From Chthoniobacter sp. (GTDB lineage Bacteria; Verrucomicrobiota; Verrucomicrobiia; Chthoniobacterales; Chthoniobacteraceae), in the NCBI GenBank assembly GCA_021414005.1, contig JAIOPH010000011.1, positions 62,001-126,000 on the forward strand: a DNA stretch of 64,000 nt. The letters run 5' to 3'. Positions 53,827 to 63,650 of the stretch are shown here, in pieces. A model generated the notes under the pieces. It was not told the origin of the DNA, made no database searches, and worked only from the letters and a program-made list of their open reading frames with translations. Positions within the stretch are counted from its first letter, which is position 1, and each line of letters starts with the position of its first letter. Position numbers and translations under genes: made by a program.

Positions 53827-54525
53827 TCACCTTTCCGCGATGCGGTAGCCGAAGCCGCGGACCGTTTCGATGCTGTCCGCGGACTTGCCCAGTTTCTCGC
53901 GCAGGCGGCGGATGTGCGTGTCCACGGTGCGCGTGTCGATGGCGCTTTCGTAGCCCCACACGTCATTCAGTAGGGTGTCGCGGCTTTGCACCCGGCCGCG
54001 CCGCTCGATGAGTACGGTGATGAGCTTGAATTCCGTGGCGGTCAAATCCACCGGCTTGCCAGCCACGGTGATCTCGTAGCGAGTGCGGTCCACGCGGATG
54101 TCGCCGAGCGCGAGTTGCTCGCCCAGCTCGCTGGCACCGCTGGCCCGGCGCATCACGGACTTCACGCGCAGCACCAACTCGCGGGGGCTGAAGGGCTTCG
54201 TGAGGTAATCGTCCGCCCCGAGTTCCAGGCCTACGATGCGATCCACTTCCTCCGCTTTCGCCGTGAGCATGATGATCGGGATCTGCGCGGTGGCCGGCTC
54301 TTTCTTCAAAACCTTGCACACCTCCAGGCCCGACATCTCCGGCAGCATCAGGTCCAGCACGATCAGCGCGGGCTGCGTCTCGCGCGCCTGCGTGAGCGCC
54401 CGCAGACCGTCCTCGGCCTTGATGACGTTGAAGCCGGCGTTCTTGAGATTCGTCGAGACGAGGTGCAAAACGTCCGGCTCGTCGTCGGCCACGAGGATTT
54501 TCTTGTTGGCGGCTTTGGTGCTCAT
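53827..54525 (-). CDS. PhoB-like OmpR-family response regulator
   Basis: 232 aa from MSTKAANKK. Receiver with KILVADDEPDV (~9-19), phospho-Asp in LIVLDLMLPEMSG (~53-65) and Lys in DDYLTKPFSPREL; winged-helix output with TATEFKLITVLIERRGRVQSRD (~165-186) and RTVDTHIRRLREKLG. Transcribed before its cognate kinase in one unit. The PhoB reading is by similarity; no pst genes are nearby to confirm phosphate control. Confidence 0.93.
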   Translation of the reverse strand: MSTKAANKKILVADDEPDVLHLVSTNLKNAGFNVIKAEDGLRALTQARETQPALIVLDLMLPEMSGLEVCKVLKKEPATAQIPIIMLTAKAEEVDRIVGLELGADDYLTKPFSPRELVLRVKSVMRRASGASELGEQLALGDIRVDRTRYEITVAGKPVDLTATEFKLITVLIERRGRVQSRDTLLNDVWGYESAIDTRTVDTHIRRLREKLGKSADSIETVRGFGYRIAER

Positions 54526-54687
54526 GGAGATGGGCCGGGAGTCTAAGGGGTCGCGCCCCGGCGACAAGGGAGCGGATGTGACAATCCTGTAACACGCGCC
54601 GAGGACGGGCGGAGGCGGCGACGTGGTTCAGGCCCGCTCCATCCGACGGAGCGAGCGGCATGTCGGCTGCTATGCACAAACCGCCCC

Positions 54688-56847
54688 ATGCCTAATTCCA
54701 ACGTTCAAATTGCTCCACAATTTCGGGAGCTGCTCGGTCGTTTCTGTCTGGAACTCGCGGTCGTCGAGGCCGGGAAAGATCACGGTCTCCTGCCCATCAA
54801 CAGCTTCGTCATCGAGATCACGGACCTTTGCGCCAGCGCCGCCGTGCCGGAGCCGCTGCGCGTGGCGACCACCGCGCTGCGCGGGTGGATTGATCACCTT
54901 TTCGACACTACCGCCGTTTTCGACGAAGCGACCATCGCGCTCCTGAGCCGCTGGCACGAGTGGATGGAAACCGCGATCACCGCCCTCGAACGCGGCTCGG
55001 CGCTGCCCGCATTGCCGTCCGAGTTTGGCCCCGCCGTGGCGGCTGCGCCGGAAAAGGCGGACGCTGTGCCCGCGCCCGCCGCGGACGAAACCGAACCCGT
55101 GCTCGTCGTGAATGTCGGCGCGGACGGCGAACTGCTGGCGGAGTTCATCAACGAGTCGCAGGAGCACCTTACGAACATCGAAAACGGCGTGCTGGTGCTC
55201 GAAGACGACCCCGCGAACGCAGACACGCTGAACACCATCTTCCGCGCGTTTCACACGTTTAAGGGCGGCTCCGGCTTCCTCAATCTCCTGCCCATTCAGG
55301 CGCTCGCCCACGAACTCGAATCCCTGCTCGACGCCGCCCGCCAGCACAAGCTCGCGATCTCCTCGCCGATCATCGACGTCATCCTCGAAGGCGGCGACGT
55401 GCTCAAGCAATTCACCACGCAGATCCTCGCGCAGCTCAACAGCCACGGCGCCGGACAGCCCATCCTCGTGCCCACCTCCGCGCTGATCGCCCGCGTCCGC
55501 GCCATCCTCGCCGATCCCGCCGCGCCGGTCGCGGCTGTGCCAAAAGCCGACGCCGCTCCCGAGCCCGCACCCGCGACGCACGACGATTTCGCCGCCGGGT
55601 TCACCGTCGTCCCCGCTCACGAAAAACCTGCCGCCGAGACTGCCAAGCCCGCCGCCGCTGGAGCCAGCGCCGCCGGTTTCGTGAAAGTGGACACGAACAA
55701 ACTCGACGCCCTCATCGACCTCGTCGGCGAACTCGTCATTTCCGAGTCCATGGTCGTGCAGGACCCAGAGTTGCTGAAATCTGCGAGCCGCAATCTCGCT
55801 CGCAATCTAGGCCAGCTCCGCCGCATCACCAGCGAACTCCAGCGTACCGCCATGTCGCTCCGCATGGTCCCGATCAAGGCGACCTTTCAGAAGATGAACC
55901 GCCTCGTGCGCGACCTCGCCGCGAAGCAGGGCAAGCAGGTGCAGCTTGTCCTCGGCGGTGAGGATACCGAGCTGGACCGCAACATCGTCGAGGAACTCTC
56001 CGACCCGCTCGTTCACATGATCCGCAACGCCGCCGACCACGGCGTGGAAGCGCCCGCGGCGCGCATCGCCAAAGGCAAGCCCGGCCTCGGCACCATCCAC
56101 CTCCGCGCCTTTCACCGCGGCGGCAATATCGTCATTCAGATCCAGGACGACGGCAACGGCCTCGCCAAGGAGAAGCTCCTCGCCAAGGCCCAGGATAAAG
56201 GTCTCGTCAAACCCGGCCAGACCCTCAGCGACAAGGAAATCTACGACCTCATCTTTGCTCCCGGCTTTTCCACGGCGGAAAAAGTCACCGACATCTCCGG
56301 GCGCGGCGTCGGCATGGATGTCGTGCGCCGCAACATCGAGAAACTGCGTGGCAAAGTGGACATCGACACCGTGCTCGGCGGCGGCACCACCTTCACCATC
56401 TACCTCCCGCTCACCCTCGCCATCATTGACGGCATGATCGTGAGCGTCGGCAGCGAGCGCTACATCATTCCCACGCTCACCGTTCGCGAGTCCTTCCGCC
56501 CGCGCGCCGAGATGCTCTCCACCGTTCACGAACGCGGCGAGATGGTGAACGTGCGCGGCAAGCTCTGCCCGCTGCTCCGGCTGCACCAGTACTTCGACCA
56601 GGCGTCGAAAATCACCGAGCCCACCGACGGCATCGTCGTCGTCGTCGAATCCGGTAACCAGACCCGCTGCCTGCTCGTGGACGAACTCATCGGCAAACAA
56701 GAGGTCGTCATCAAATCCCTCGGCGGGGCGCTCAAGAAAAACCCTTCACTCGCCGGCGGCGCAGTCCTCGGCGATGGCCGCGTCGGCCTCATCCTGAATG
56801 TGGATGCGCTCGTGAAACTCCAGCACACGCTCCCGCTCGCCGCCTGA
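54688..56847 (+). CDS. cheA: Chemotaxis histidine kinase CheA
   Basis: 719 aa. An extra helical N-terminal domain (~1-105) and Ala/Pro linker precede the Hpt domain (~145-250) with phospho-His189 in RAFHTFKGGSGFL. Then an Ala/Pro linker with no clear P2 domain, dimerisation (~340-400), HATPase with VHMIRNAADHGVE (~443-455) and GRGVGMDVVRRNIE, and CheW-like regulatory domain to ~715. It autophosphorylates in response to receptors. First gene of the che operon; no CheY or CheB in the window. Confidence 0.94.
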   Translation: MPNSNVQIAPQFRELLGRFCLELAVVEAGKDHGLLPINSFVIEITDLCASAAVPEPLRVATTALRGWIDHLFDTTAVFDEATIALLSRWHEWMETAITALERGSALPALPSEFGPAVAAAPEKADAVPAPAADETEPVLVVNVGADGELLAEFINESQEHLTNIENGVLVLEDDPANADTLNTIFRAFHTFKGGSGFLNLLPIQALAHELESLLDAARQHKLAISSPIIDVILEGGDVLKQFTTQILAQLNSHGAGQPILVPTSALIARVRAILADPAAPVAAVPKADAAPEPAPATHDDFAAGFTVVPAHEKPAAETAKPAAAGASAAGFVKVDTNKLDALIDLVGELVISESMVVQDPELLKSASRNLARNLGQLRRITSELQRTAMSLRMVPIKATFQKMNRLVRDLAAKQGKQVQLVLGGEDTELDRNIVEELSDPLVHMIRNAADHGVEAPAARIAKGKPGLGTIHLRAFHRGGNIVIQIQDDGNGLAKEKLLAKAQDKGLVKPGQTLSDKEIYDLIFAPGFSTAEKVTDISGRGVGMDVVRRNIEKLRGKVDIDTVLGGGTTFTIYLPLTLAIIDGMIVSVGSERYIIPTLTVRESFRPRAEMLSTVHERGEMVNVRGKLCPLLRLHQYFDQASKITEPTDGIVVVVESGNQTRCLLVDELIGKQEVVIKSLGGALKKNPSLAGGAVLGDGRVGLILNVDALVKLQHTLPLAA

Positions 56848-56885
56848 CTCGCCGCTTTTTCACCACACGCAAATCCAAGCCCAAA

Positions 56886-57392
56886 ATGACCACAGCCACG
56901 CTCGAAACCTCCAGCCTCGCCCAGCAGCTCGCCGGCAAACACCTCACCTTCGTCCTCGGTCGCGAGCACTACGGCCTGCCGGTGCTGAAGGTCCGCGAAA
57001 TCATCCGCCTTTGCGAAATCACGCCCGTCCCTCAGATGCCGGACTACATCAAGGGCGTGCTCAACCTCCGTGGCAAGATCATCCCCGTCGCCGACCTCCG
57101 GGTGAAATTCCGCCTTTCGAGAATCGAAAACACCGACCTGACCTGCATCGTCGTCGTCCAGGTGACCCTGCCCGACAACACCAAGACCATGATGGGCCTC
57201 ATCGTGGATGCCGTGGAGGAAGTCGTGACCCTGACCGCCGCCGAAATCGAACCCACGCCCGACTTCGGCGCCGCCCTCCACGCCGACTACATCCTCGGCA
57301 TGGCCAAGGTCAAAGGCTCCGTCAAAGCCCTGCTCGACATCGACCGCGTGGTCGCCGCCGTCCACCCCGACGACCTCGAATTCTCCAAGTAA
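56886..57392 (+). CDS. cheW: Chemotaxis coupling protein CheW
   Basis: 168 aa, one CheW domain. KVREIIRLCEITPVPQMPDY (~37-56) followed by GVLNLRGKIIPVADLRVKF is the family signature. It couples receptors to CheA. 38 nt after cheA, 18 nt before the first receptor gene. Confidence 0.95.
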   Translation: MTTATLETSSLAQQLAGKHLTFVLGREHYGLPVLKVREIIRLCEITPVPQMPDYIKGVLNLRGKIIPVADLRVKFRLSRIENTDLTCIVVVQVTLPDNTKTMMGLIVDAVEEVVTLTAAEIEPTPDFGAALHADYILGMAKVKGSVKALLDIDRVVAAVHPDDLEFSK

Positions 57393-57410
57393 CCCTCACC
57401 ATCACCCACC

Positions 57411-59057
57411 ATGAAACCATCCATCCGCAATAAAATCCTCTCCATCGTGGTCAGCGCGCTCGCGCTGCTGACGCTCCTCGCCGGTCTGGCGAACTGGAAG
57501 TTCAACCGCATCAACGCCAACCGGGAAACCGTCGCCATCGCCAGCACGGCGCTGCGCGATCAGTTGGAGGCCGACATGATGCACGACGCCCTGCGCGCGG
57601 ACGTGCTCGGGGCTCTGCACGCGGCTGCGGCCAAAGATTCGGCGGCTCTCGCTGCCGCCGGGAAGGAACTCGAAGAACATGCCGAACACTTCCGCGCGAG
57701 CATCAAGGCCAATGAGAGGCTCCCGCTCGACGCAGCTATCGTAAACGCGCTTGGCACGGTGGAAAAGCCTTTGCACGACTACATTCAAAGCGCCGAGAGC
57801 ATCGTGGCTCTCGCGGCAAAAGACGCGAAGGCGGCGGAGGCGCAATGGCCGGCGTTTCAGGAATCCTTTTCCCAACTCGAAGGGGCCATGGAGAAAGTCA
57901 GCGACACCATCGAGGCCAACCAGAAAACGATCAACGAGGCGAGCGACTCGCTGGTCGCGCAGTTCCGGCTGACCGTTGGGATCACGCTTGGTTTTGCGCT
58001 CATCGCGTTGGCCATGCTGGCGTGGTTCATCACGCGGGGCATCGTCGCGACGCTCGACGAGATCGGGCGGCAACTGGCGGCTGGCGCGGGGCAGCTCACG
58101 GCCTCGGCCGGTGAAGTCGCGGAGTCCAGCAAGACGCTGGCGGACAGCGCCAGCCAGCAGGCGGCTTCGCTGGAAGAAACGAGCGCATCGCTCGAGGAAA
58201 TCTCCGCCATGACGCGGCGCAACGCCGAGAGCGCCTCGAACGGGGCGACACTCGGCGGTCAGGCGCGGGAATCCGCCGCCGCCGGATTGTCTCGGCTCGG
58301 CGAACTGACCCGCACCCTCGAAGGCATCAAGTCCGCGGTGAACGAAATGCAAACGGCGGTCACCGAGACGCAGGCCTCCAGCCAGCAGGTTTCCAAGATC
58401 ATCAAGACCATTGATGAGATCGCTTTTCAGACCAACCTGCTCGCCCTCAACGCCGCGGTCGAAGCCGCCCGGGCGGGTGAGGCCGGGATGGGATTCGCCG
58501 TGGTAGCGGATGAAGTCCGCGCGCTCGCCCAGCGCAGCGCGCAGGCGGCGAAGGATACGTCGGAAAAAATCGAAGCCGCGGTCAAACGCAGCGAACTCGG
58601 CGGAGCGGCCAGCGCCAAGGTCGTGAAGAGCCTCTTGGAGGTGGAGGAGACCGCGCAGAATATTCAGCAGGTCTTCACCGGCATCGTCGGGCAGATCCAA
58701 GCGCTCGACGGCGTCATCTCCCAGATCGCCGCCGCCAGCCAGGAGCAAACCAGCGGTATTTCCGAGGTAAATATGGCCGTGAGCCAGATGGACAAGGTCA
58801 CACAATCAAACGCCGCCGGGGCCGAGGAAAACGCCGGCTCTGCGACCGTGCTCAACGCGCAGGCCGCCACGCTGGTCCAGGCCGTGGAGAGCTTGCAGGC
58901 TGTGGTTTCCGGTGAAGCCGCCGTTGGCAACGCCACCGCGGCGGGCAGCGCTCCGCAGACCAAGCACGAGGACTTCGGCGCAGGTTTCGCGCGGCACCGG
59001 CAGACGTCTCCCACCAAGGGCAAGACCCGCGCGACGAACCAGTTTCAAAATTTCTGA
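57411..59057 (+). CDS. Methyl-accepting chemotaxis protein (four-helix sensor)
   Basis: 548 aa. Two membrane helices (~9-27 and ~188-208) enclose a helical periplasmic sensor of ~155 residues. No clear HAMP. Signalling hairpin with [20 protein letters not shown] (~332-351). The protein ends QFQNF, fitting the xFxxF tether pentapeptide that recruits CheR or CheB. The tip region is almost identical, also in DNA, to the second receptor downstream. Confidence 0.93.
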   Translation: MKPSIRNKILSIVVSALALLTLLAGLANWKFNRINANRETVAIASTALRDQLEADMMHDALRADVLGALHAAAAKDSAALAAAGKELEEHAEHFRASIKANERLPLDAAIVNALGTVEKPLHDYIQSAESIVALAAKDAKAAEAQWPAFQESFSQLEGAMEKVSDTIEANQKTINEASDSLVAQFRLTVGITLGFALIALAMLAWFITRGIVATLDEIGRQLAAGAGQLTASAGEVAESSKTLADSASQQAASLEETSASLEEISAMTRRNAESASNGATLGGQARESAAAGLSRLGELTRTLEGIKSAVNEMQTAVTETQASSQQVSKIIKTIDEIAFQTNLLALNAAVEAARAGEAGMGFAVVADEVRALAQRSAQAAKDTSEKIEAAVKRSELGGAASAKVVKSLLEVEETAQNIQQVFTGIVGQIQALDGVISQIAAASQEQTSGISEVNMAVSQMDKVTQSNAAGAEENAGSATVLNAQAATLVQAVESLQAVVSGEAAVGNATAAGSAPQTKHEDFGAGFARHRQTSPTKGKTRATNQFQNF

Positions 59058-59071
59058 TACGCTCGGCAGTT

Positions 59072-60421
59072 GTGAAATTCTACCACCTGCTCACCGTATC
59101 TGTTCTTGGCCTCGCCACATTCGTTTCCGAACCGGCGCGAGCCCAAGCCCCCGCAAAAGCCGTAAGGCCACCGGAACCCGCCGGCGAAGAGCCGGCCGAG
59201 TATCTGCTGGGCGATTGGGGTGGCCTGCGCACTCGTTGGTCCGACCGCGGCTTCGACTTTTCCGTCCAGTATGTCGCGGAAGTCATCGGCAATGCCTCCG
59301 GTGGGATCAAACGCGGCGCGATTTACGACGGACTCCTGACCGTGACCGGCGACCTAAACTTGGAAAAGGCCTTCGGCTGGAAAGGCGGTTCCTTCCATGC
59401 GGGCATGCTCTTTCCTCATGGACGCAGCCTCACGGAAAACTATGTGGGCGATCTCTTTGTCCTCAGCAACCTCGATGCGAGCGACAATGTGCATCTCTTC
59501 GAACTGTGGTTGGAACAGTCTTGGGTCGCGGGAAAATTTTCCATCCGCGCCGGGCAGATCGCCGTGGATCAGGAGTTCGGCTTTACCGAGCAGGGTGGGT
59601 TGTTTGGCAGCTCGGCGTTCGGCTGGTTTCCCATTGCGGGCAACAATATCGCCGCGCCGATCTACCCGCAGGGTGCACCCGGAGTCCGGCTGAAATTGCA
59701 GACGTGTGAGCACAGCTATTTCCAAGTTGCGGTGGCCGATGGAGACGTGAATCCCGACGACGGCGCAGGGGGCGAGAGCAACCCGCACGGGGTTAAAGTC
59801 CGCTTCGATGAGGGCGCGCTGATCATCGGGGAACTGGGGGCCACATGGGAACGCAACGGCCGGCCAGGTTCGCTGAAACTCGGCGGCTGGTACCACACTG
59901 CGGATCATCCGGATGTGCGTTGGGCCAGCAACGGACGCTCGCTGGCGGACCCAAGCTGCAGCGGGCAGCCGAGAACTCATGACGGGAACTGGGGCATCTA
60001 CCTCGCGGGAGAGCAGATCATTTGGAAGGACACCACTAAGGGAGCCGACAACCCAGCGCAGGTCGGGCTTTTCAGCCGCCTTGGCTTTGCGCCACCGGAT
60101 CGCAACACCCTCGATTTCTATGCCGAGGGTGGAGTCACAGGGACTGGCCTGATCGCCGGACGCCCGGATGACGTTTGCGGAATTGGTGTCGCGTTTGGAA
60201 AAATCGGCGATCTCCGCGGTTTGGGGTGGGACCATAATCGGTTCATCAACTGCCACGACCCAGTGCCGGATTACGAACTGGCCATCGAGGCTGACTACAG
60301 ATGGAAGCTCTGCCCCGGATGCACCATTCAACCCAGCATCCAATACATCCTTCATCCCGGAGGCTCCCATGGCGTCGATGATGCTCTCATCCTCGGCTTA
60401 AGGACCTCTTTTGACTTTTAA
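59072..60421 (+). CDS. OprB-type carbohydrate porin
   Basis: 449 aa. Signal peptide ~1-24 (ending ARAQA). LLGDWGGLRTRWSDRGF (~45-61) is the OprB N-terminal signature, the rest is amphipathic strands, and it ends in Phe (LRTSFDF), as outer-membrane barrels do. It would take up sugars or other small solutes across the outer membrane. GTG start at 59072, 14 nt after the first receptor. Lying between two receptors in a che operon is unusual and hints that its solute is the attractant. Confidence 0.87.
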   Translation: MKFYHLLTVSVLGLATFVSEPARAQAPAKAVRPPEPAGEEPAEYLLGDWGGLRTRWSDRGFDFSVQYVAEVIGNASGGIKRGAIYDGLLTVTGDLNLEKAFGWKGGSFHAGMLFPHGRSLTENYVGDLFVLSNLDASDNVHLFELWLEQSWVAGKFSIRAGQIAVDQEFGFTEQGGLFGSSAFGWFPIAGNNIAAPIYPQGAPGVRLKLQTCEHSYFQVAVADGDVNPDDGAGGESNPHGVKVRFDEGALIIGELGATWERNGRPGSLKLGGWYHTADHPDVRWASNGRSLADPSCSGQPRTHDGNWGIYLAGEQIIWKDTTKGADNPAQVGLFSRLGFAPPDRNTLDFYAEGGVTGTGLIAGRPDDVCGIGVAFGKIGDLRGLGWDHNRFINCHDPVPDYELAIEADYRWKLCPGCTIQPSIQYILHPGGSHGVDDALILGLRTSFDF

Positions 60422-60454
60422 CGGCGACACAAAATTCCAATCCGCACTTTTCCA

Positions 60455-62179
60455 ATGAAACTCAGCACCAAACTCCACGCGATCAGCCTCATCCTCGTCG
60501 CCGTTGCCATCGCGATTGGCGTGATCGGCATCGTCGGCATCCGCAAGACCAACGCCGGCCTCGAAACGGTCTATAACGACCGGGTTGTGCCGCTGAAGCA
60601 GCTCAAAGCCATCGCGGATGACTACGCCGTGGCGATCATTGACGCGGCGAACAAATGCAACGCGGGCATCTTCACCGCCGAGGAAACACTGAAGGGATTG
60701 AACGAGGCCAGCACGCGGATCAAAGAGAACTGGAAGGCTTACATGTCCACCTACCTCACTCCCGAAGAGGCAAAGCTGGCTAAGGAAGCGGACGCGCTCT
60801 ATCTCCCGGCGGATGCCGCAGTGGAAAGACTTCGCGCCTTTCTCACCGGTAAAACAGGTAGTCTGAAAGGCACGCTCGTGGATTTCGACGGCCCGCTCTA
60901 TCAGCATATCGACCCCATCAGCGGCAAGATCACCGAACTCGTGGACCTGCAACTGCGCGTGGCGAAGGAGGAATACACCGCGGCGCACGCACGGTTTGAG
61001 GCCGTCCTGTGGCTTTCCATCGTGACGCTCACGCTCGGGGTCGTGATCGGTGGCGGCCTCGGGTGGAAGGTCATCGGTTCGACCACGCAAGTGTTGCACT
61101 CCGTGAGCAGCCGCCTGGCGGAAGGAGCCGCGCAAACGACGGTGGCTGCGCGTGAGGTTTCCGGAGCCAGCCAGTCGCTCGCCGAGGGTGCGAGTGAACA
61201 GGCCGCGTCGCTGGAAGAAACCAGCGCGTCGCTGGAGGAAATCTCCAGCATGACCCGGCGCAATTCGGAGAACGCGACCAATGCCGCGAGTCTCGGCCGC
61301 CAGTCGCGCGAGTCCGCTGCGGCAGGTTTGGAGCGCATCGGCGAGCTAAGCAGCACGATCAACTCGATCAAGTCGGCTGTCGGCGAAATGCAGACCGCGG
61401 TGAGCGAGATGCAAACTTCCAGCCAGCAGGTTTCCAAGATCATCAAGACGATTGATGAGATCGCTTTCCAAACCAATCTCCTCGCCCTCAATGCCGCCGT
61501 TGAAGCCGCCCGGGCTGGTGAGGCCGGGATGGGTTTCGCGGTAGTGGCCGATGAAGTGCGGGCGCTCGCCCAGCGCAGCGCGCAGGCGGCCAAAGACACC
61601 TCCGACAAGATCGAAGCGGCCGTGCGCCGGAGTGAACTCGGAGCGGCCGCCAGCACCAAGGTGGCCAAGAGCCTCACCGAGGTGGAAGTGACGGCTCAAA
61701 GCATCCAGCAGGTCTTTACCGGCATCGTCGGCCAGATCAAATCGCTCGACGAAGTCATCGCGGAAATCGCCGCCGCCTGCAAAGAGCAGAGTCAGGGCGT
61801 GGGTGAGGTGAACATGGCCGTGAGCCAGATGGACAAGGTCACACAATCCAACGCCGCCGCCGCCGAAGAGAACGCCGCCTCAGCAAACGAGATGAGCGGC
61901 CAAGCGCGCACGCTGCAGGACGTGGTGGCCCGACTCGAAGCCGTGGTCTCGGGTGCGACATTGGGTAATTCCAGCTTCCAGCAACCTGTGCCAAGCCAGT
62001 CTTCGGCCAACGCCAAGCCGCGTGCGACCAATGGCTCGAAACCTTTCGGTGCCTCGCCCTTCTTCCCGAAAACCAACCCTCAAGCCATCGCGCCGACTCC
62101 TTCATCAATGAACTTCGACATCCCCATGCCGGAACCCGTCGAAGCCGGCAGTCCGACCGGCAGCTTCAAGGATTTCTAA
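60455..62179 (+). CDS. Methyl-accepting chemotaxis protein (four-helix sensor)
   Basis: 574 aa. Membrane helices at ~11-29 and ~188-208 flank a four-helix-type periplasmic sensor. Signalling hairpin with [20 protein letters not shown] (~337-356). A long Pro/Ala-rich linker ends in SFKDF, again matching the xFxxF tether pentapeptide. Close relative of the first receptor, differing mainly in the sensor and tail. 33 nt after the porin gene. Confidence 0.93.
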   Translation: MKLSTKLHAISLILVAVAIAIGVIGIVGIRKTNAGLETVYNDRVVPLKQLKAIADDYAVAIIDAANKCNAGIFTAEETLKGLNEASTRIKENWKAYMSTYLTPEEAKLAKEADALYLPADAAVERLRAFLTGKTGSLKGTLVDFDGPLYQHIDPISGKITELVDLQLRVAKEEYTAAHARFEAVLWLSIVTLTLGVVIGGGLGWKVIGSTTQVLHSVSSRLAEGAAQTTVAAREVSGASQSLAEGASEQAASLEETSASLEEISSMTRRNSENATNAASLGRQSRESAAAGLERIGELSSTINSIKSAVGEMQTAVSEMQTSSQQVSKIIKTIDEIAFQTNLLALNAAVEAARAGEAGMGFAVVADEVRALAQRSAQAAKDTSDKIEAAVRRSELGAAASTKVAKSLTEVEVTAQSIQQVFTGIVGQIKSLDEVIAEIAAACKEQSQGVGEVNMAVSQMDKVTQSNAAAAEENAASANEMSGQARTLQDVVARLEAVVSGATLGNSSFQQPVPSQSSANAKPRATNGSKPFGASPFFPKTNPQAIAPTPSSMNFDIPMPEPVEAGSPTGSFKDF

Positions 62180-62224
62180 CCCGAGGGAATCAGTCCGCCC
62201 CATTCTTAACCCGACCCACATCCC

Positions 62225-63073
62225 ATGATTGATTTGATGGAACCCCAGGTCATTTCCCGTGAGGCTTACCACTTCATCGCGGAAAAGGTCTATGAGCACA
62301 GCCGCATCCGGCTGGGCGACGACAAGCAGGCGCTGGTCAGCGGACGCCTAGCCAAACGCCTGCGTCATCTGCATCTTGATTCCTACGACGAATACTGCGC
62401 CTACCTCGAATCCGCGCGCGGCACGGAGGAGATCGGCCAGCTCGTGGACTGTATCTCGACCAACCACACGCATTTCTTCCGCGAGATCGAGCACTTGAAT
62501 TTTCTCCGCGACGTGGCCCTGCCCGAGTGGGTGCCACGGCTGACGCGCGAGCGTGAGACGTTGAAGTTTTGGAGTGCGGCGAGTTCCTCCGGTGAAGAGC
62601 CCTACACCGTGGCCATCGTCCTGGCGGAGTATGCCCGCGCCAATGGGGCCTTCAACTGGCAGATCGAAGGTTCGGACATCTCCTCCCGCATTTTGGCCAA
62701 AGCACAGGCTGCGATCTACGACGAGTCGCGCATCCAATTGCCGCAGCCGGAGTGGCTGTCGCGTTACTTTCAAAAAGGGACCGGCGACTTCGTCGGGCAA
62801 TATAAGGTCAAGGACATCCTGACCCAGCAGGTGAAGTTTCATCGGCTGAATCTGCTCCAAGCGCAGTATCCCGTGCAGCCGAACCAGCACGTCATTTTTT
62901 GCCGGAACGTGATGATCTATTTCGACACACCCACCCAGCAGGAACTGGTTCTGAAGCTCGTCAACCAACTTGCTCCCGGCGGTTACTTTGTGGTCGGCCA
63001 CTCGGAAAGCCTGCTCGGAATCAAGCACCCTCTCACCGCCCTCAAGCCCGGCATTTACCGCAAGAACCCTTAG
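62225..63073 (+). CDS. cheR: Chemotaxis protein methyltransferase CheR
   Basis: 282 aa. N-terminal helical domain, then SAM-methyltransferase with WSAASSSGEEPYTVAIVLAEY (~116-136), GSDISSRILAKAQAAIY, FCRNVMIYFDTPTQQELV and the C-terminal FVVGHSESLLG. It methylates receptor glutamates. The tether pentapeptides on both receptors fit its recruitment. 45 nt after the second receptor. Confidence 0.95.
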   Translation: MIDLMEPQVISREAYHFIAEKVYEHSRIRLGDDKQALVSGRLAKRLRHLHLDSYDEYCAYLESARGTEEIGQLVDCISTNHTHFFREIEHLNFLRDVALPEWVPRLTRERETLKFWSAASSSGEEPYTVAIVLAEYARANGAFNWQIEGSDISSRILAKAQAAIYDESRIQLPQPEWLSRYFQKGTGDFVGQYKVKDILTQQVKFHRLNLLQAQYPVQPNQHVIFCRNVMIYFDTPTQQELVLKLVNQLAPGGYFVVGHSESLLGIKHPLTALKPGIYRKNP

Positions 63074-63116
63074 TCATGCTTTACCTTTTGCAACCCCAAC
63101 CCCGGGAGCTTCGCTC

Positions 63117-63650
63117 TTGAGTACCATCACTGCACCCGCTCCCAACCGTTGGGTCGCACCCGCACCGCGCAAGCAACTGATCGTGGGCATGGGTGACATG
63201 CTGACCAGCAATGATGCCTCGGCCAATCTCGTGACCTATTCACTAGGTTCCTGCGTCGGCGTGGCCATCTACGACCCCATCGCGAAGGTCGGCGGCCTGC
63301 TCCATGCCATGCTGCCGGACTCGACCATCAATCTGGACCGCGCGTCCAAGCGCCCGTTCATGTTTGTCGATACCGGCCTCCCTGCCATGTTTCACGCCGT
63401 GTATGCGCTTGGCGGACTGAAGCATCGGCTGATCGTGAAGCTCGTAGGCGGCGCGGAGTTTCTCGATGAGAAGAAGATCTTCCGCATCGGCCAGCGCAAT
63501 GTCGAAGCCACCAAAGCCATGCTGGAACGCAATGGCGTCGCCCTTGCGGCCAGCGAAACAGGCGGGCACGAAAGTCGCACGGTGCGCCTCGACCTCAGCA
63601 ACGGAAACTTCTCCGTGGATATTCCCGGCAAAACTCCATTCCTCTTATGA
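63117..63650 (+). CDS. cheD: Chemoreceptor glutamine deamidase CheD
   Basis: 177 aa. LVTYSLGSCVGVAIYDP (~38-54, catalytic Cys), GGLLHAMLPDS (catalytic His in LLHAM) and KLVGGAEFLD match CheD, which deamidates receptor Gln and interacts with CheC where present. Start taken as TTG at 63117 with GGGAG upstream; the ATG at 63190 would be too short. Its stop overlaps the next ATG. Confidence 0.9.
   Translation: MSTITAPAPNRWVAPAPRKQLIVGMGDMLTSNDASANLVTYSLGSCVGVAIYDPIAKVGGLLHAMLPDSTINLDRASKRPFMFVDTGLPAMFHAVYALGGLKHRLIVKLVGGAEFLDEKKIFRIGQRNVEATKAMLERNGVALAASETGGHESRTVRLDLSNGNFSVDIPGKTPFLL

Noticed and set aside
63076..63120. 14-codon mini-ORF before cheD
   Set aside because: Its stop overlaps the TTG start of cheD, which could mean coupling, but there is no other support for translation.
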